Assembly: GCA_964598695.1 (NCBI GenBank)
Contig: CAZRDB010000004.1
Location: 1-60,816, forward strand
Length of the DNA: 60,816 bases
Direction of reading: 5' to 3'
Source of the DNA: CAZRDB01 sp964598695
GTDB taxonomy: Bacteria; Armatimonadota; Zipacnadia; UBA1398
In this document: positions 1-9,103 of the stretch, one piece after another
Layout: each line of letters opens with the position of its first letter
Numbering within the stretch: the first letter of the stretch is position 1
Notes under the pieces: model-generated
The model's database searches: none
Told to the model about the DNA's origin: nothing
What the model saw: the letters and a program-made list of their open reading frames with translations, nothing else
Made by a program: the position numbers and the translations under genes

Positions 1-917
1 AGGCCGAGGCGCTCGCCGCCCGCACGATCGCCGAGCGTGGCGTCCAGCTCGTCGCGACCGCCCATGGCAACACGCTCGACAACCTGCTGAAGAACCCAAC
101 CCTGTGCGACATGGTCGGCGGGATCGAGGCCGTCACGCTCGGCGACGAGGAAGCCCGCCGCCGCGGCACGCAGAAGACCGTGCTCGAGCGCCGCTCCCCC
201 CCAACCTTCTCGGTGCTGATCGAGATGATCGAGACCGACGAGTTGGCCGTCCACCACGATGTCGCCGAATCGGTCGACTTGCTGCTGCGGGGCTTCCAGC
301 CGCGGCGCGAGATCCGCCGCCGCGGCGCGCACGGGGGCCTCGAGAGCCAGTGGGAGGAGCCGGCCGAGCGCGCGTTTGAGGAGGACGACGACGAGCGGCG
401 GGTTCCGCTCACCTTCCTCCACCAGGGCTTCGAGCGCCCCAAGGAGGAGGACCGCGTCTACCGCGTCTTCCCCTACGGCATCAGCCGGGATCGCCTCCTG
501 CGCGCGATCCGTGAGCTGCGGCTCACTGCCGTCATCACCAAGGACCCGTCGAGCGCCGACCTCGTCATCACCCTCCGTGCCCACCAGCGGCGTTTCGCCA
601 CCCGCGGGCAGCGGCCGCCTGACGCGATCGTCCGCTACCTGCGGAGCAACACCTACGGCCAGGTCTACAACTGCCTCCGCGAGACCTTCCGCAGTGATGT
701 CCAGTCCGGCGAGGAGGAGGCGCTCGAGGAGGCGCGGGCGGCCATCCAGGAGGTCCTCGCCGAGGCCGAGCCGATGGAGCTGACACCCCAGCCGCGCCAC
801 ATCCGGCGGATGCAGCACGAACTGGCCGACGCCTACCAGCTTAGCTCCCGCAGCGTCGGGCGCGACCCGTTCCGCCGCGTCATCGTCCACCGCCCCGACC
901 GCGGCCTCGACGACTGA
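1..917 (+). CDS. R3H-domain ATPase (SpoIIIAA/Ycf45-like), C-terminal part
   Basis: Partial gene: the 5' end lies outside the window, the frame is read from base 3, and the stop is at 915-917. The visible start of the protein (about residues 1-60) carries GVQLVATAHGNTLDNLL and a PPTFSVLIEM stretch, which is the end of a P-loop ATPase core of the type found in SpoIIIAA and cyanobacterial or chloroplast Ycf45. The C-terminus has an R3H domain: PRHIRRMQHELADAY contains the R-x3-H pair, followed by SVGRDPFRRVIVH. Proteins of this family are annotated as single-stranded nucleic-acid-binding ATPases; their cellular role is poorly known. The N-terminal Walker motifs cannot be checked here. The gene converges on the GH51 gene with only 15 bp between the stop codons. 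The family call is confident; the function is not. Confidence 0.85.
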   Translation, partial: AEALAARTIAERGVQLVATAHGNTLDNLLKNPTLCDMVGGIEAVTLGDEEARRRGTQKTVLERRSPPTFSVLIEMIETDELAVHHDVAESVDLLLRGFQPRREIRRRGAHGGLESQWEEPAERAFEEDDDERRVPLTFLHQGFERPKEEDRVYRVFPYGISRDRLLRAIRELRLTAVITKDPSSADLVITLRAHQRRFATRGQRPPDAIVRYLRSNTYGQVYNCLRETFRSDVQSGEEEALEEARAAIQEVLAEAEPMELTPQPRHIRRMQHELADAYQLSSRSVGRDPFRRVIVHRPDRGLDD

Positions 918-932
918 GCCGCCCGGCACGCG

Positions 933-3431
933 CTACTCGCCGGCCGCGAACCGCCACTGTGTGACCGACTGGGGCGGCAGCGTCGCCGAGAGCACCTCGG
1001 CCAGCGCCCGCTCGCGCGCGAGGCGCACGACACCCTCTCGCCCCTCGAGCGGATCGACCGGCGGCCGGCCCGTGCCGGTGAGTTGCTGCTCGATCACCAT
1101 CGGGCCCGGCGCGAAGTCCTCCAGCCGCAGGGCGAGTTCGGCCTCCAGCACCGGATGGTAGTTGGCCACGCTCACGACGAGCGTCCGCCGGTCCTCCGAG
1201 AGGGCCGCGGCCACGTCGAGCGAGGGGATCGGCGCGGTGAACGGGGCGCAGTCGACGGTGCACGGCACGAGCGACATCCCCGCGCGCTCGGTCGCGAGGT
1301 GGGCCGCGTGGAACAGGGGGGTGCGCGCGACGTGCGTCTGGTCGGTCCGGATCGGCGCCATGACATTCACCGTGAGTGTCTGCGTCGCCATGGTGAGCCG
1401 CTCGCCCGCCCGCTCGAAGGCGTGGAACAGCCCGCAGGCGGCGAGCGCGTCGCCGATGTCGCAGGCGTCGTTGTGCGTCGCCCACTCGTCCACGGCGATC
1501 GCGGGCGGCGTGGCCCCCTCGGGCGTGGCGCGCTCCACTGCCTCGATCGAGCGCGCGAAGACGCCCGCGAGGCGCCGCACGGACTGCACCTGTTCGAGGT
1601 ACCGGTTCTCGGGTCCGTCGCCGCCCCAGACTGCGGGGTACGTGTGGATCGAGTGGTACGCGCACTCGTGGGCGAGCAGCGGGACGGTCCGCTGGTTCCA
1701 GTCGGCCCACTGGGCGCGCTCGTCCTCTCGAACGCCGACGCCGACGAACTCGAGCGCGACCGGGGAGCGCGCACGCATGGCGCGGGCGGTCTCAACGGCC
1801 TTGGCCGCGTACAGCTCCGGGGGAAGATGGCCGAGCTGCCAATCGCCCCACATCTCGTTGCCGAGCCCCCAGACCCGTACGCCGTGCGCCTCGGGATGGC
1901 CGTTCGCGGCGCGGAGTCCCCCGAAAGCGGTCTCGGTCGCCCCGTTGCAGTACTCGACCCACTCCGCGGCCTCGCGGGGCGTGCCCTCGCCGAGGTTGGC
2001 ACAGATGTACGGCACCGCGCCGATCTCGCGACACAGGTGGAGGAACTCCTCCGTCCCGAAGTCGTTGGTCTCCCACTGGCCCCAGGCACGCTCCCAGCGC
2101 GTCGGGCGCCGGTCGGGCTCGCCGATGCCGTCCTCCCAGTGGTAACCGGAGGCGAAGTTGCCGCCCGGCCAGCGGAGGATCGGAGGCGCCAGTTCGCGCA
2201 GGAGTTCGAGGGTATCGCGTCGCAGGCCGCCCACATGGTCGGCGGGCATGAGCGAGACCGCGGCCACCCACAGCGTCCCCGGGGCGCTCGCGGTGAGCGA
2301 GAGCCAGCCGTCGGCGGCGCCACGCGCGGCGGTGAGCCGCAGCTCGGTCGTCGTCCACTCCAGGCCGACGGCAACCGGCGCCTCCGCCTGCCGGCCCTGC
2401 CCATCGCCCAGCGCGAGTGTTGCCGGGCCGGCGTTGCCGCGGACGACGGCACGGAGGGAGTAGGCCCGGCCGGCCTCGAGCACGATCCCTCGCTGGCGAA
2501 AGCCCTGCTCGCCCGGCCGCGTGATCCGGATCCGCTGGCTCTGGCCCGGGCCGTAGGTCACGCGCGAGTCAAGGCCCGGCTCAGCCCCGCCAGGCTCCCC
2601 CACCCGCTCCCACTCCTGAGCGACGCCGTCGTTCGCCCGGCCGGCGAACTTCCGGTTGCGGAGCCGCTCGGCCCAGATGCCGCCGTACACGCACTCGTTG
2701 AGGTGCTCGATGAACTGGCCGTAGAGGAAGGGTCGCAGCGGGTGGCGCGGCTGCCCGACATGCACCACCACGCGCGCGCGGGCCGAGGTCGGGCTCGGGC
2801 CGAGCGGCTCGACGGAGATCCGGTCGAGATCGGCCGCCACCGCCGGGCCTGAGCCCCAGGTCTTGCCCAGGAGGCCGACCGAGGCGGGCGGCAGGGGAAA
2901 CTCGGTCGCCCCGCAGCTCCGCCAGGCGCCGTCGCGCCGGACGAAGCACTCGTACCGGCATCCGCGCTTCTCGAGCGCGATCTCGACGGGGCCGGGCTCG
3001 AGCGGGGCGGTCACGACCCGGCCGGCGCCCATGTACTCGAGCGCAAGGAGCGGCTCTCTCTCCTCCGGGCCACGGAGCGGGCCCCAGCCGATGAACGAGC
3101 CCGTGGCGCTGAATGCGGCGAGCGCGAGATGGAAGCAGCTCCCGTCGCCCCACTCGCGCGGCTCGAGCCGGGCCTCGGCCCGCCAGTCGCCCGCCGGCGC
3201 CTCACGCAGGAGCAGGGGCGCCTCGCGCACGCCGGGCCACAGGCAGTAGCCCTTCTCGCGCTGCGGGACGTGCAGGCGCAGCACGCCGGGACGCTCCGTG
3301 AGCGACCAGGTCGGCCCCGCAACCGGCGCTACCCAGTGCCAGGCGGGGTCGAGATCGGCGTCGTCGAACTCCTCGACCCACGCGGGCTGGAGCAGGGCGG
3401 CGGCGAGTGCGAACGGACAGGCGAGCAGCAT
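933..3431 (-). CDS. exported alpha-L-arabinofuranosidase, GH51
   Basis: 832 aa. Hydrolyses terminal alpha-L-arabinofuranosyl units from arabinoxylan, arabinan or arabinogalactan-type chains. Order: signal peptide (MLLACPFALAAALLQPAW), a ConA/LamG-like beta-sandwich (about 20-210), the GH51 start (HPLRPFLYGQFIEHLNE, about 230-245), an inserted carbohydrate-binding-like sandwich (about 270-395), then the TIM barrel. The acid/base is Glu526 in WGLGNEMWGD and the nucleophile Glu649 in IAVDEWATHND. I chose the ATG at 3431 because a signal peptide follows at once; the frame stays open upstream, but that extension is Arg-rich shadow sequence lying over the preceding gene. It is the last gene of the minus-strand operon, 47 bp after the transglutaminase lipoprotein gene. 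An arabinose importer (araFGH) lies elsewhere in this window, which suggests joint use. Family and catalytic residues are clear; the exact substrate is inferred. Confidence 0.93.
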   Translation of the reverse strand: MLLACPFALAAALLQPAWVEEFDDADLDPAWHWVAPVAGPTWSLTERPGVLRLHVPQREKGYCLWPGVREAPLLLREAPAGDWRAEARLEPREWGDGSCFHLALAAFSATGSFIGWGPLRGPEEREPLLALEYMGAGRVVTAPLEPGPVEIALEKRGCRYECFVRRDGAWRSCGATEFPLPPASVGLLGKTWGSGPAVAADLDRISVEPLGPSPTSARARVVVHVGQPRHPLRPFLYGQFIEHLNECVYGGIWAERLRNRKFAGRANDGVAQEWERVGEPGGAEPGLDSRVTYGPGQSQRIRITRPGEQGFRQRGIVLEAGRAYSLRAVVRGNAGPATLALGDGQGRQAEAPVAVGLEWTTTELRLTAARGAADGWLSLTASAPGTLWVAAVSLMPADHVGGLRRDTLELLRELAPPILRWPGGNFASGYHWEDGIGEPDRRPTRWERAWGQWETNDFGTEEFLHLCREIGAVPYICANLGEGTPREAAEWVEYCNGATETAFGGLRAANGHPEAHGVRVWGLGNEMWGDWQLGHLPPELYAAKAVETARAMRARSPVALEFVGVGVREDERAQWADWNQRTVPLLAHECAYHSIHTYPAVWGGDGPENRYLEQVQSVRRLAGVFARSIEAVERATPEGATPPAIAVDEWATHNDACDIGDALAACGLFHAFERAGERLTMATQTLTVNVMAPIRTDQTHVARTPLFHAAHLATERAGMSLVPCTVDCAPFTAPIPSLDVAAALSEDRRTLVVSVANYHPVLEAELALRLEDFAPGPMVIEQQLTGTGRPPVDPLEGREGVVRLARERALAEVLSATLPPQSVTQWRFAAGE

Positions 3432-3478
3432 GGCGGGCTCCCTACGGCACGGGCGGCCCCGCGGCTGCTTCGACGATG

Positions 3479-5029
3479 CTAGAGCACCTCGATCTTCAGT
3501 TGCCCGATCAGCCCTACCACGTCGAGCATGCAGCCGTAGTCGCCCTCGGCGAACTTGAGGTGCGTGGCATCGACCGGCCACGGGTCGGCGCGCGTGGTAT
3601 CGATGGCGATCCACGCGCCGCCCTCGGCGGTCGGCAGGTAGACCTCGTTCCACGCGTGGTAGTAGAAGCCGGGCGCGTTGGCGCGGTTCCAGTAGACGCA
3701 GCCGGCACAAAACTTGGTCGGAATGCCAGCCGCCCGCGCGAGCGCGGCGTAGAGCACGGCATAGTCGCGGCAGACGCCGCGCGGATCCTCGAGCACCTCG
3801 AGGGCCGAGCGCATCCCGCCCACCTGGGTATCGGAGCGCATCCGCTCATGGACCCACCGGCCGATCGCCTCGGCGGCTCGCACGGGATCCGCGCCCTCGG
3901 GGGCGAGTTCGCGGGCCCGGGCGACGATCCGTTCGTCGTCGCTCTCGATGTGCGGCGACGGCCTGCGGAAGGCCTCCTGGCCATCGACGGCCGGCACGCC
4001 CTGGCGCGGGGTCTCCTGCGCGCGAACGGTCACGGTCGCCCCGAGCACGCCCTTCTCTTCCACGATGTCCGACCAGGCCTGGCGTCCGTCACTCACGAGC
4101 TGCGCGCGGCTCGGCACCCGCAGCACGCGGAGCTTGAGCTGCTTCTGCCGCTCGGGCGCCGCGATGGGCGTGTTGACGGCGATTCGGGTCTCGGTCGCGA
4201 GGTCGGGGGCGGTCTCGGGGAGCCTCTGCGCGACCTCCTTCTCCTCGAGGCGCATCTCGAGCTTGCCGGCCTGGCTGGTCATCCGAACCAGCTCGTGCGA
4301 CTTCGCGTCGACCCAGCTCACGAGCTGCGTGCCGGTACCGAGCCGCGAGAGCGTGCGGTAGCACTCCCGCCGGGCGCCGAGAGCCTCGAGGCTCTCCTTG
4401 GCCTGGATCTCATAGGTCGCGGGCACGAGCTGAACGGTGATCGGCTCGAAGGTCAGGTACTCGGCGCGGAAGCCCACCGTTGCGGCCTCCGGCGCGCCGC
4501 TGATCTCGGGGTCGCGCAGGTTGGCCTCCGCGGGGATCGGCAGGGCGCCCGAGCGGACCGAGCCAGCGGCCGAGCGCTCGTAGCGGACCTCTTCCGGCCC
4601 GAAGACGGCGTCGATCACGCCCTGCGGCATCTCGTAGTGCCCTCGAAGGGGGAGGCCGTCGGCCGAGACGATCAGCTTCTGCTCGACCCGCTGATCGACG
4701 CGCGAACCGAGCGTGACCAGGATCAGGCGCATCTCGGAGAGGTAGTACTGCGCCTCCGCGCCCTGCCACTCCACGGTCGCGCGACGGACCCGCTGCCAAC
4801 CGACCTTCTGGCCCTCCATCATGTAGACCCCGTAGTACTGGTCTGACGCGACGCTCTTCTCGACGGGGTCCTTCCAGGCCGGGATCGCGTCCGCGCGGGG
4901 CTGCTTCCCGGGCTCCGCCGCGGGGGGGGGCGCGGCCGGCTCGGTCTCGGCCACGCGCCGCGCACAGCTCGCTCCGTAGAGCAGACCCATCAGTACCACC
5001 GCCAGGGGGATCAGCTTGCGCGCGCGCAT
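3479..5029 (-). CDS. transglutaminase-domain lipoprotein
   Basis: 516 aa. An exported protein whose C-terminal papain-like transglutaminase domain has a complete triad: Cys420 (RGVCRDYAVLYA), His458 (FYYHAWNEVYLP) and Asp477 (WIAIDTTRAD). The N-terminus is a lipoprotein signal (VLMGLLYGASC, lipidated Cys22), then a Pro/Ala-rich linker and a large N-terminal domain that resembles that of the upstream gene product. The ATG at 5029 sits 19 bp inside the upstream transglutaminase gene, so the two are probably translationally coupled. Bacterial transglutaminase-like proteins of this type act as proteases, amidases or crosslinkers; the substrate here is unknown. It is encoded with MoxR and DUF58 genes, a common association for such proteins. 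The lipid anchor would hold this copy at the membrane, whereas its paralogue looks soluble. Confidence 0.88.
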   Translation of the reverse strand: MRARKLIPLAVVLMGLLYGASCARRVAETEPAAPPPAAEPGKQPRADAIPAWKDPVEKSVASDQYYGVYMMEGQKVGWQRVRRATVEWQGAEAQYYLSEMRLILVTLGSRVDQRVEQKLIVSADGLPLRGHYEMPQGVIDAVFGPEEVRYERSAAGSVRSGALPIPAEANLRDPEISGAPEAATVGFRAEYLTFEPITVQLVPATYEIQAKESLEALGARRECYRTLSRLGTGTQLVSWVDAKSHELVRMTSQAGKLEMRLEEKEVAQRLPETAPDLATETRIAVNTPIAAPERQKQLKLRVLRVPSRAQLVSDGRQAWSDIVEEKGVLGATVTVRAQETPRQGVPAVDGQEAFRRPSPHIESDDERIVARARELAPEGADPVRAAEAIGRWVHERMRSDTQVGGMRSALEVLEDPRGVCRDYAVLYAALARAAGIPTKFCAGCVYWNRANAPGFYYHAWNEVYLPTAEGGAWIAIDTTRADPWPVDATHLKFAEGDYGCMLDVVGLIGQLKIEVL

Positions 5030-6636
5030 CGCGCCACCTCATCCATCGCGAGATCGCGCCAACGCGCGGGCCAGGCCGCCGGCCGCTCGGCGGGGGCCTC
5101 CGGCGCGGCCTGCGTGTCGGCCTCGACGAGCTTGAGCTTCAGACTGCGTACGATCCGCGCCGCGGAGGCGACATCGGCGACATCGCCCTCGGCGAACTTG
5201 ATGTGCGTCGCGTCGACCGGGACGAAGCCCTGGGGGCCGGGGAAGGCGGTGTCGATCGCGATCCATCGGCCGACCCACACCTCGTTCCAGGCGTGGAAGC
5301 CGAAGCGGCCGACGCCCTGTGGGCCCATCGCGGGGCCGATGTAGACGGCGCCGGCGACCATCCGGCAGGGGATCCCGGCAGCGCGGGCGAGCCCGCAGTA
5401 CAGCGCGCTGTAGCTCCGGCACTCGCCCCGCGGGTTGGCGAGGACCTCCTTGGCCGAGCGGAGCAGGCTCTCGCTCAGGCTGGGGGTGACGTTCTTCATG
5501 GTCCACTCGCCGATGAGCAGCGCGGCCTTCCAGGAGTCCTTCTCCTCGCCCACGATCTCGCGCGCCTTGGCGACGATCTCGGGGTCGGCCGACTGCACCG
5601 TGTCACTCGGCGCGAGGTACGGCGCGGCGTCCTCAGGGACGGGGCCACCGATCTCGGGGCCGGACGTCGGGGGTTCCTCGGTGGTGAGCGTGAGAAGCGA
5701 CCACATCGCGCCGTCCTCGGCCGTCTCGATCGGGCCGTACTCCTGACGATCGCTCCGCACGAACAGCCGCTCCCGGTCGATCCCGGAGACCTCGATCGTG
5801 AGCTTCCGGCAGGCCCGCGCGTCGGGGATCTCGCCACCGCAGTCGACCAGGCTCCCGAGCAGCAGATCGGGGCCCGGCCCTGTGGCCGGAGGCACTCCAC
5901 CGTCGGCGCCGTCGGTCAACTCGATGACGATCTTCATGCCCTGCATCGAGAGGAGCTGCTTCAGCACCATGCCGTCGGCGTCGGTCCAGGAGGAGCTGGG
6001 GCCCATCAGCTCGTCGTCGGTCTCGACCCGGAAGGCCGACACCGTCTTGTCCCGCACCTCGACCTGCTCCTCACCGAGGCACCGGATGGAGACCTTGCCG
6101 ATGCGCAGCACGTCGGGGCGGAAGCCCCAGGCCTCGACGGGAGTCCCCGCGGGGGCCTCGCCCGGCTTCCACATGATCTCCGGGTCGCGGAGCGAGATCC
6201 CCTCCGGGACCTCGAGGGTCGCGGTGGTCGGCGGGTCCTTGCCCAGCGTCCGCTCGTACGTGATCCGCTCGGGCGAGAAGCGGACGACCAGCTTCTGGTC
6301 TCCGCCGCCGCCCTTGGTGGTGGTCTCGAGGTAGAGCGGGTCGTGCTCGAGCGAGGAGTAGCTGAGCGCCGTCTGGGCCATCGCCGACTGCGCGCCCCCG
6401 AGCGTCAGCCGAATCTCGCTCTTCGATTCGAACGCCTGGACCGTCCGGCCCTCGTACTCGGCGGGGAAGTAGCGGCGGATCTCGGTCCCCATGGGAATCG
6501 GCTTGCCGTCGGCCAGCACGATGGTGATCGAGTAGGTTCCCTCCCACGTGAGCGGCTCCGCGGCGGCCCAACCGCGGGAAGCGGCGAGGCCGAGGGCCAG
6601 GAGCCAGAAGGCGAGCGATCTGTGCGGGGATCTCAC
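5011..6636 (-). CDS. exported transglutaminase-domain protein
   Basis: 541 aa, GTG start (GAGAGAGG ribosome site just upstream). A Sec signal peptide (LAFWLLALGLAASRGWAAAEP) is followed by a roughly 370-residue beta-rich region and a C-terminal transglutaminase core with Cys406 (RGECRSYSALYC), His448 (GFHAWNEVW) and Asp462 (WIAIDTAFPG). The shared PVDATHIKFAEGD segment and similar N-terminal half show it is a paralogue of the following lipoprotein gene, which it overlaps by 19 bp. After the core is a Pro/Ala-rich tail of about 35 residues. No Cys lipobox is visible, so this copy is probably periplasmic or secreted. It lies 46 bp downstream of the DUF58 gene. Enzyme class and triad are seen in the sequence; whether it is a protease, a crosslinker or inactive cannot be told. 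Confidence 0.87.
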   Translation of the reverse strand: MRSPHRSLAFWLLALGLAASRGWAAAEPLTWEGTYSITIVLADGKPIPMGTEIRRYFPAEYEGRTVQAFESKSEIRLTLGGAQSAMAQTALSYSSLEHDPLYLETTTKGGGGDQKLVVRFSPERITYERTLGKDPPTTATLEVPEGISLRDPEIMWKPGEAPAGTPVEAWGFRPDVLRIGKVSIRCLGEEQVEVRDKTVSAFRVETDDELMGPSSSWTDADGMVLKQLLSMQGMKIVIELTDGADGGVPPATGPGPDLLLGSLVDCGGEIPDARACRKLTIEVSGIDRERLFVRSDRQEYGPIETAEDGAMWSLLTLTTEEPPTSGPEIGGPVPEDAAPYLAPSDTVQSADPEIVAKAREIVGEEKDSWKAALLIGEWTMKNVTPSLSESLLRSAKEVLANPRGECRSYSALYCGLARAAGIPCRMVAGAVYIGPAMGPQGVGRFGFHAWNEVWVGRWIAIDTAFPGPQGFVPVDATHIKFAEGDVADVASAARIVRSLKLKLVEADTQAAPEAPAERPAAWPARWRDLAMDEVARCARAS

Positions 6637-6682
6637 GGACGCACCTCTCTCTGACGCGGCCTCGAGGCCGACGTCGCAATGG

Positions 6683-7573
6683 CTACTCGAGGAACCCCTG
6701 CCGCCTCAGGTACCGCAGCACGAGGTCGGAGAAGTCCATCTCGGTCACCGCGGTAACGTAGTTCACGCGGTGGGCGAAGCACCAGTCCTTCAGACGCGTG
6801 CAGTAGGCGTTCATCTCCGCGCGGTAGCGGCGGAGCGAGCCGGGGCTGATCGTGACCTCGCGCTCCTCGCCGGTCTCGATATCGCGCAGCAGCAGGTCGC
6901 CCTCGATGCCGGGATCGATCTCGGCCCGGTCGAGCACCTGGATGCAACCGACCTCGAAGCCGCGGCCCACGAGTTCGGACAGCCCCTCCTCGTATCCCTC
7001 GGGGTAGAGGAAGTCCGAGAGGATGACGACCACGCCGGTCCGTCGGTTGGCGAGGCTGAACTCGCGGAGCGACCGGCCGACGGCCGAGCGGGGCCCGTTC
7101 GGCTCGAGGTTGGCGAGGAAGTCGAAGAGCGGCAGGATGCTGGACGTGCCCCGCTTGGGGCCGAGCCGCGGGCCGAGCCGGTCGGAGAAGACCGAGACCT
7201 GCACGCGGTTGAGGCTCGAGAGGGCGATGTAGGCGAGCGCGGCGGCAAGCCGCCGGCTCGTCTCGAACTTGCTCGGCCGGCCGAAGTCCATCGAGCGCGA
7301 GACGTCGAGCAGCACGTAGAAGAAGAGGTCCTCCTCTTCCTCGTACTGCTTGAGGTAGAGACGGTCGAGGCGTCCGTAGAGGGTCCAGTCGATGTAGCGG
7401 AAATCGTCGCCCGGGACGTACTCGCGGTAGTCGGCGAACTCGATCGAGGTACCGCGCTTCGTGGAGCGCTTCTCGCCCTTCAGAATGCCCCGGAAGGGCC
7501 GCCGCGCCGAAATGGTGAGGCGCTGGAGGTTGGCGAGGAACTCTCGATCGAAGATGTCCGTCCGCTGGGCCAT
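6683..7573 (-). CDS. DUF58 (vWA-like) protein, MoxR partner
   Basis: 296 aa. Contains the DUF58 signature YREYVPGDDFRYIDW (about 49-63) followed by LYLKQYEEEED, then a vWA-like segment with a MIDAS-type LLDVSRSMDFG (about 88-98) and VVVILSDFLYPEGYEE. No membrane segment is seen, so this is the short soluble form rather than the anchored YeaD form. Members are nearly always encoded next to MoxR-family AAA+ ATPases and transglutaminases and are thought to present substrates or act as adaptors; that is family knowledge. Here moxR is 31 bp upstream and two transglutaminase genes follow. The start ATG at 7573 has an AGGGAG ribosome site. Ordinary length and complete motifs. Confidence 0.92.
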   Translation of the reverse strand: MAQRTDIFDREFLANLQRLTISARRPFRGILKGEKRSTKRGTSIEFADYREYVPGDDFRYIDWTLYGRLDRLYLKQYEEEEDLFFYVLLDVSRSMDFGRPSKFETSRRLAAALAYIALSSLNRVQVSVFSDRLGPRLGPKRGTSSILPLFDFLANLEPNGPRSAVGRSLREFSLANRRTGVVVILSDFLYPEGYEEGLSELVGRGFEVGCIQVLDRAEIDPGIEGDLLLRDIETGEEREVTISPGSLRRYRAEMNAYCTRLKDWCFAHRVNYVTAVTEMDFSDLVLRYLRRQGFLE

Positions 7574-7604
7574 CGGCCCGTGCTCCCTTGCTCGGCGCCC
7601 GCGC

Positions 7605-8636
<1,032 letters not shown>

Positions 8637-8685
8637 CGTACCCTCCCGTCGGCCCCCGCGCGCGGCGGGCGGCCCATGCCCCCGC

Positions 8686-9054
8686 CTAGTGGACGTCGTG
8701 CTGCTGGCTGCCGGCCGGTGCCTCGGGGTGCGCCGGCGGCGCAGTGGTGCTCGGAGCCCCGCCGCCGGCCGGACCGTGGTCGTGGCCGGCATGGGGGTCA
8801 GGGCGCCCAACCGGCGCATCGGGACCACCACTCGGCGCGCCTGGCGGCGCCCCCGGCCCGCCGGGCCCCCCGCCTTGGCTCTGATCGTGCGTGTGCTCAT
8901 GGCCGACCTTGGGCGGGTTCAGGATGCTCTCCTTGAGCGCGATGGCCAGCACGCCGAAGACGACCGCCACCGCGACCAGGAGCCCGATGAGCCATCCCCA
9001 CTGCGCCTTCCGGTTCACGCGAACCGGAGCACCGTCACGATCATCGTCCACCAT
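8686..9054 (-). CDS. small single-span membrane protein with His-rich tail
   Basis: 122 aa. I do not recognise a named family. A short basic N-terminus (MVDDDRDGAPVRVNRKAQW) precedes one membrane segment (GWLIGLLVAVAVVFGVLAIAL, about 20-40). The remaining 80 residues are Gly/Pro/Ala-rich with spaced histidines: HEHTHD at about 52-57, HAGHDH, a further HPE, and QQHDVH at the very C-terminus. By the positive-inside rule the His-rich tail should be outside the cytoplasm. The pattern looks like low-complexity metal-binding tails (Zn, Cu or Ni), but that is inference. The ATG at 9054 has a GGAGGT site, so the gene looks translated. It lies between UPF0182 and moxR with about 49 bp on either side, so it is likely part of that system. 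Confidence 0.72.
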   Translation of the reverse strand: MVDDDRDGAPVRVNRKAQWGWLIGLLVAVAVVFGVLAIALKESILNPPKVGHEHTHDQSQGGGPGGPGAPPGAPSGGPDAPVGRPDPHAGHDHGPAGGGAPSTTAPPAHPEAPAGSQQHDVH

Positions 9055-9103
9055 CGCCGTACACCTCCATCATCGGCCGTGCCGAGCGGCAACCGTGGGC
9101 CGG

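Noticed and set aside
3432..3710. A 93-codon N-terminal extension of the GH51 gene.
   Set aside because: Arg-rich shadow overlapping the end of the preceding transglutaminase gene; a signal peptide starts at the ATG at 3431.
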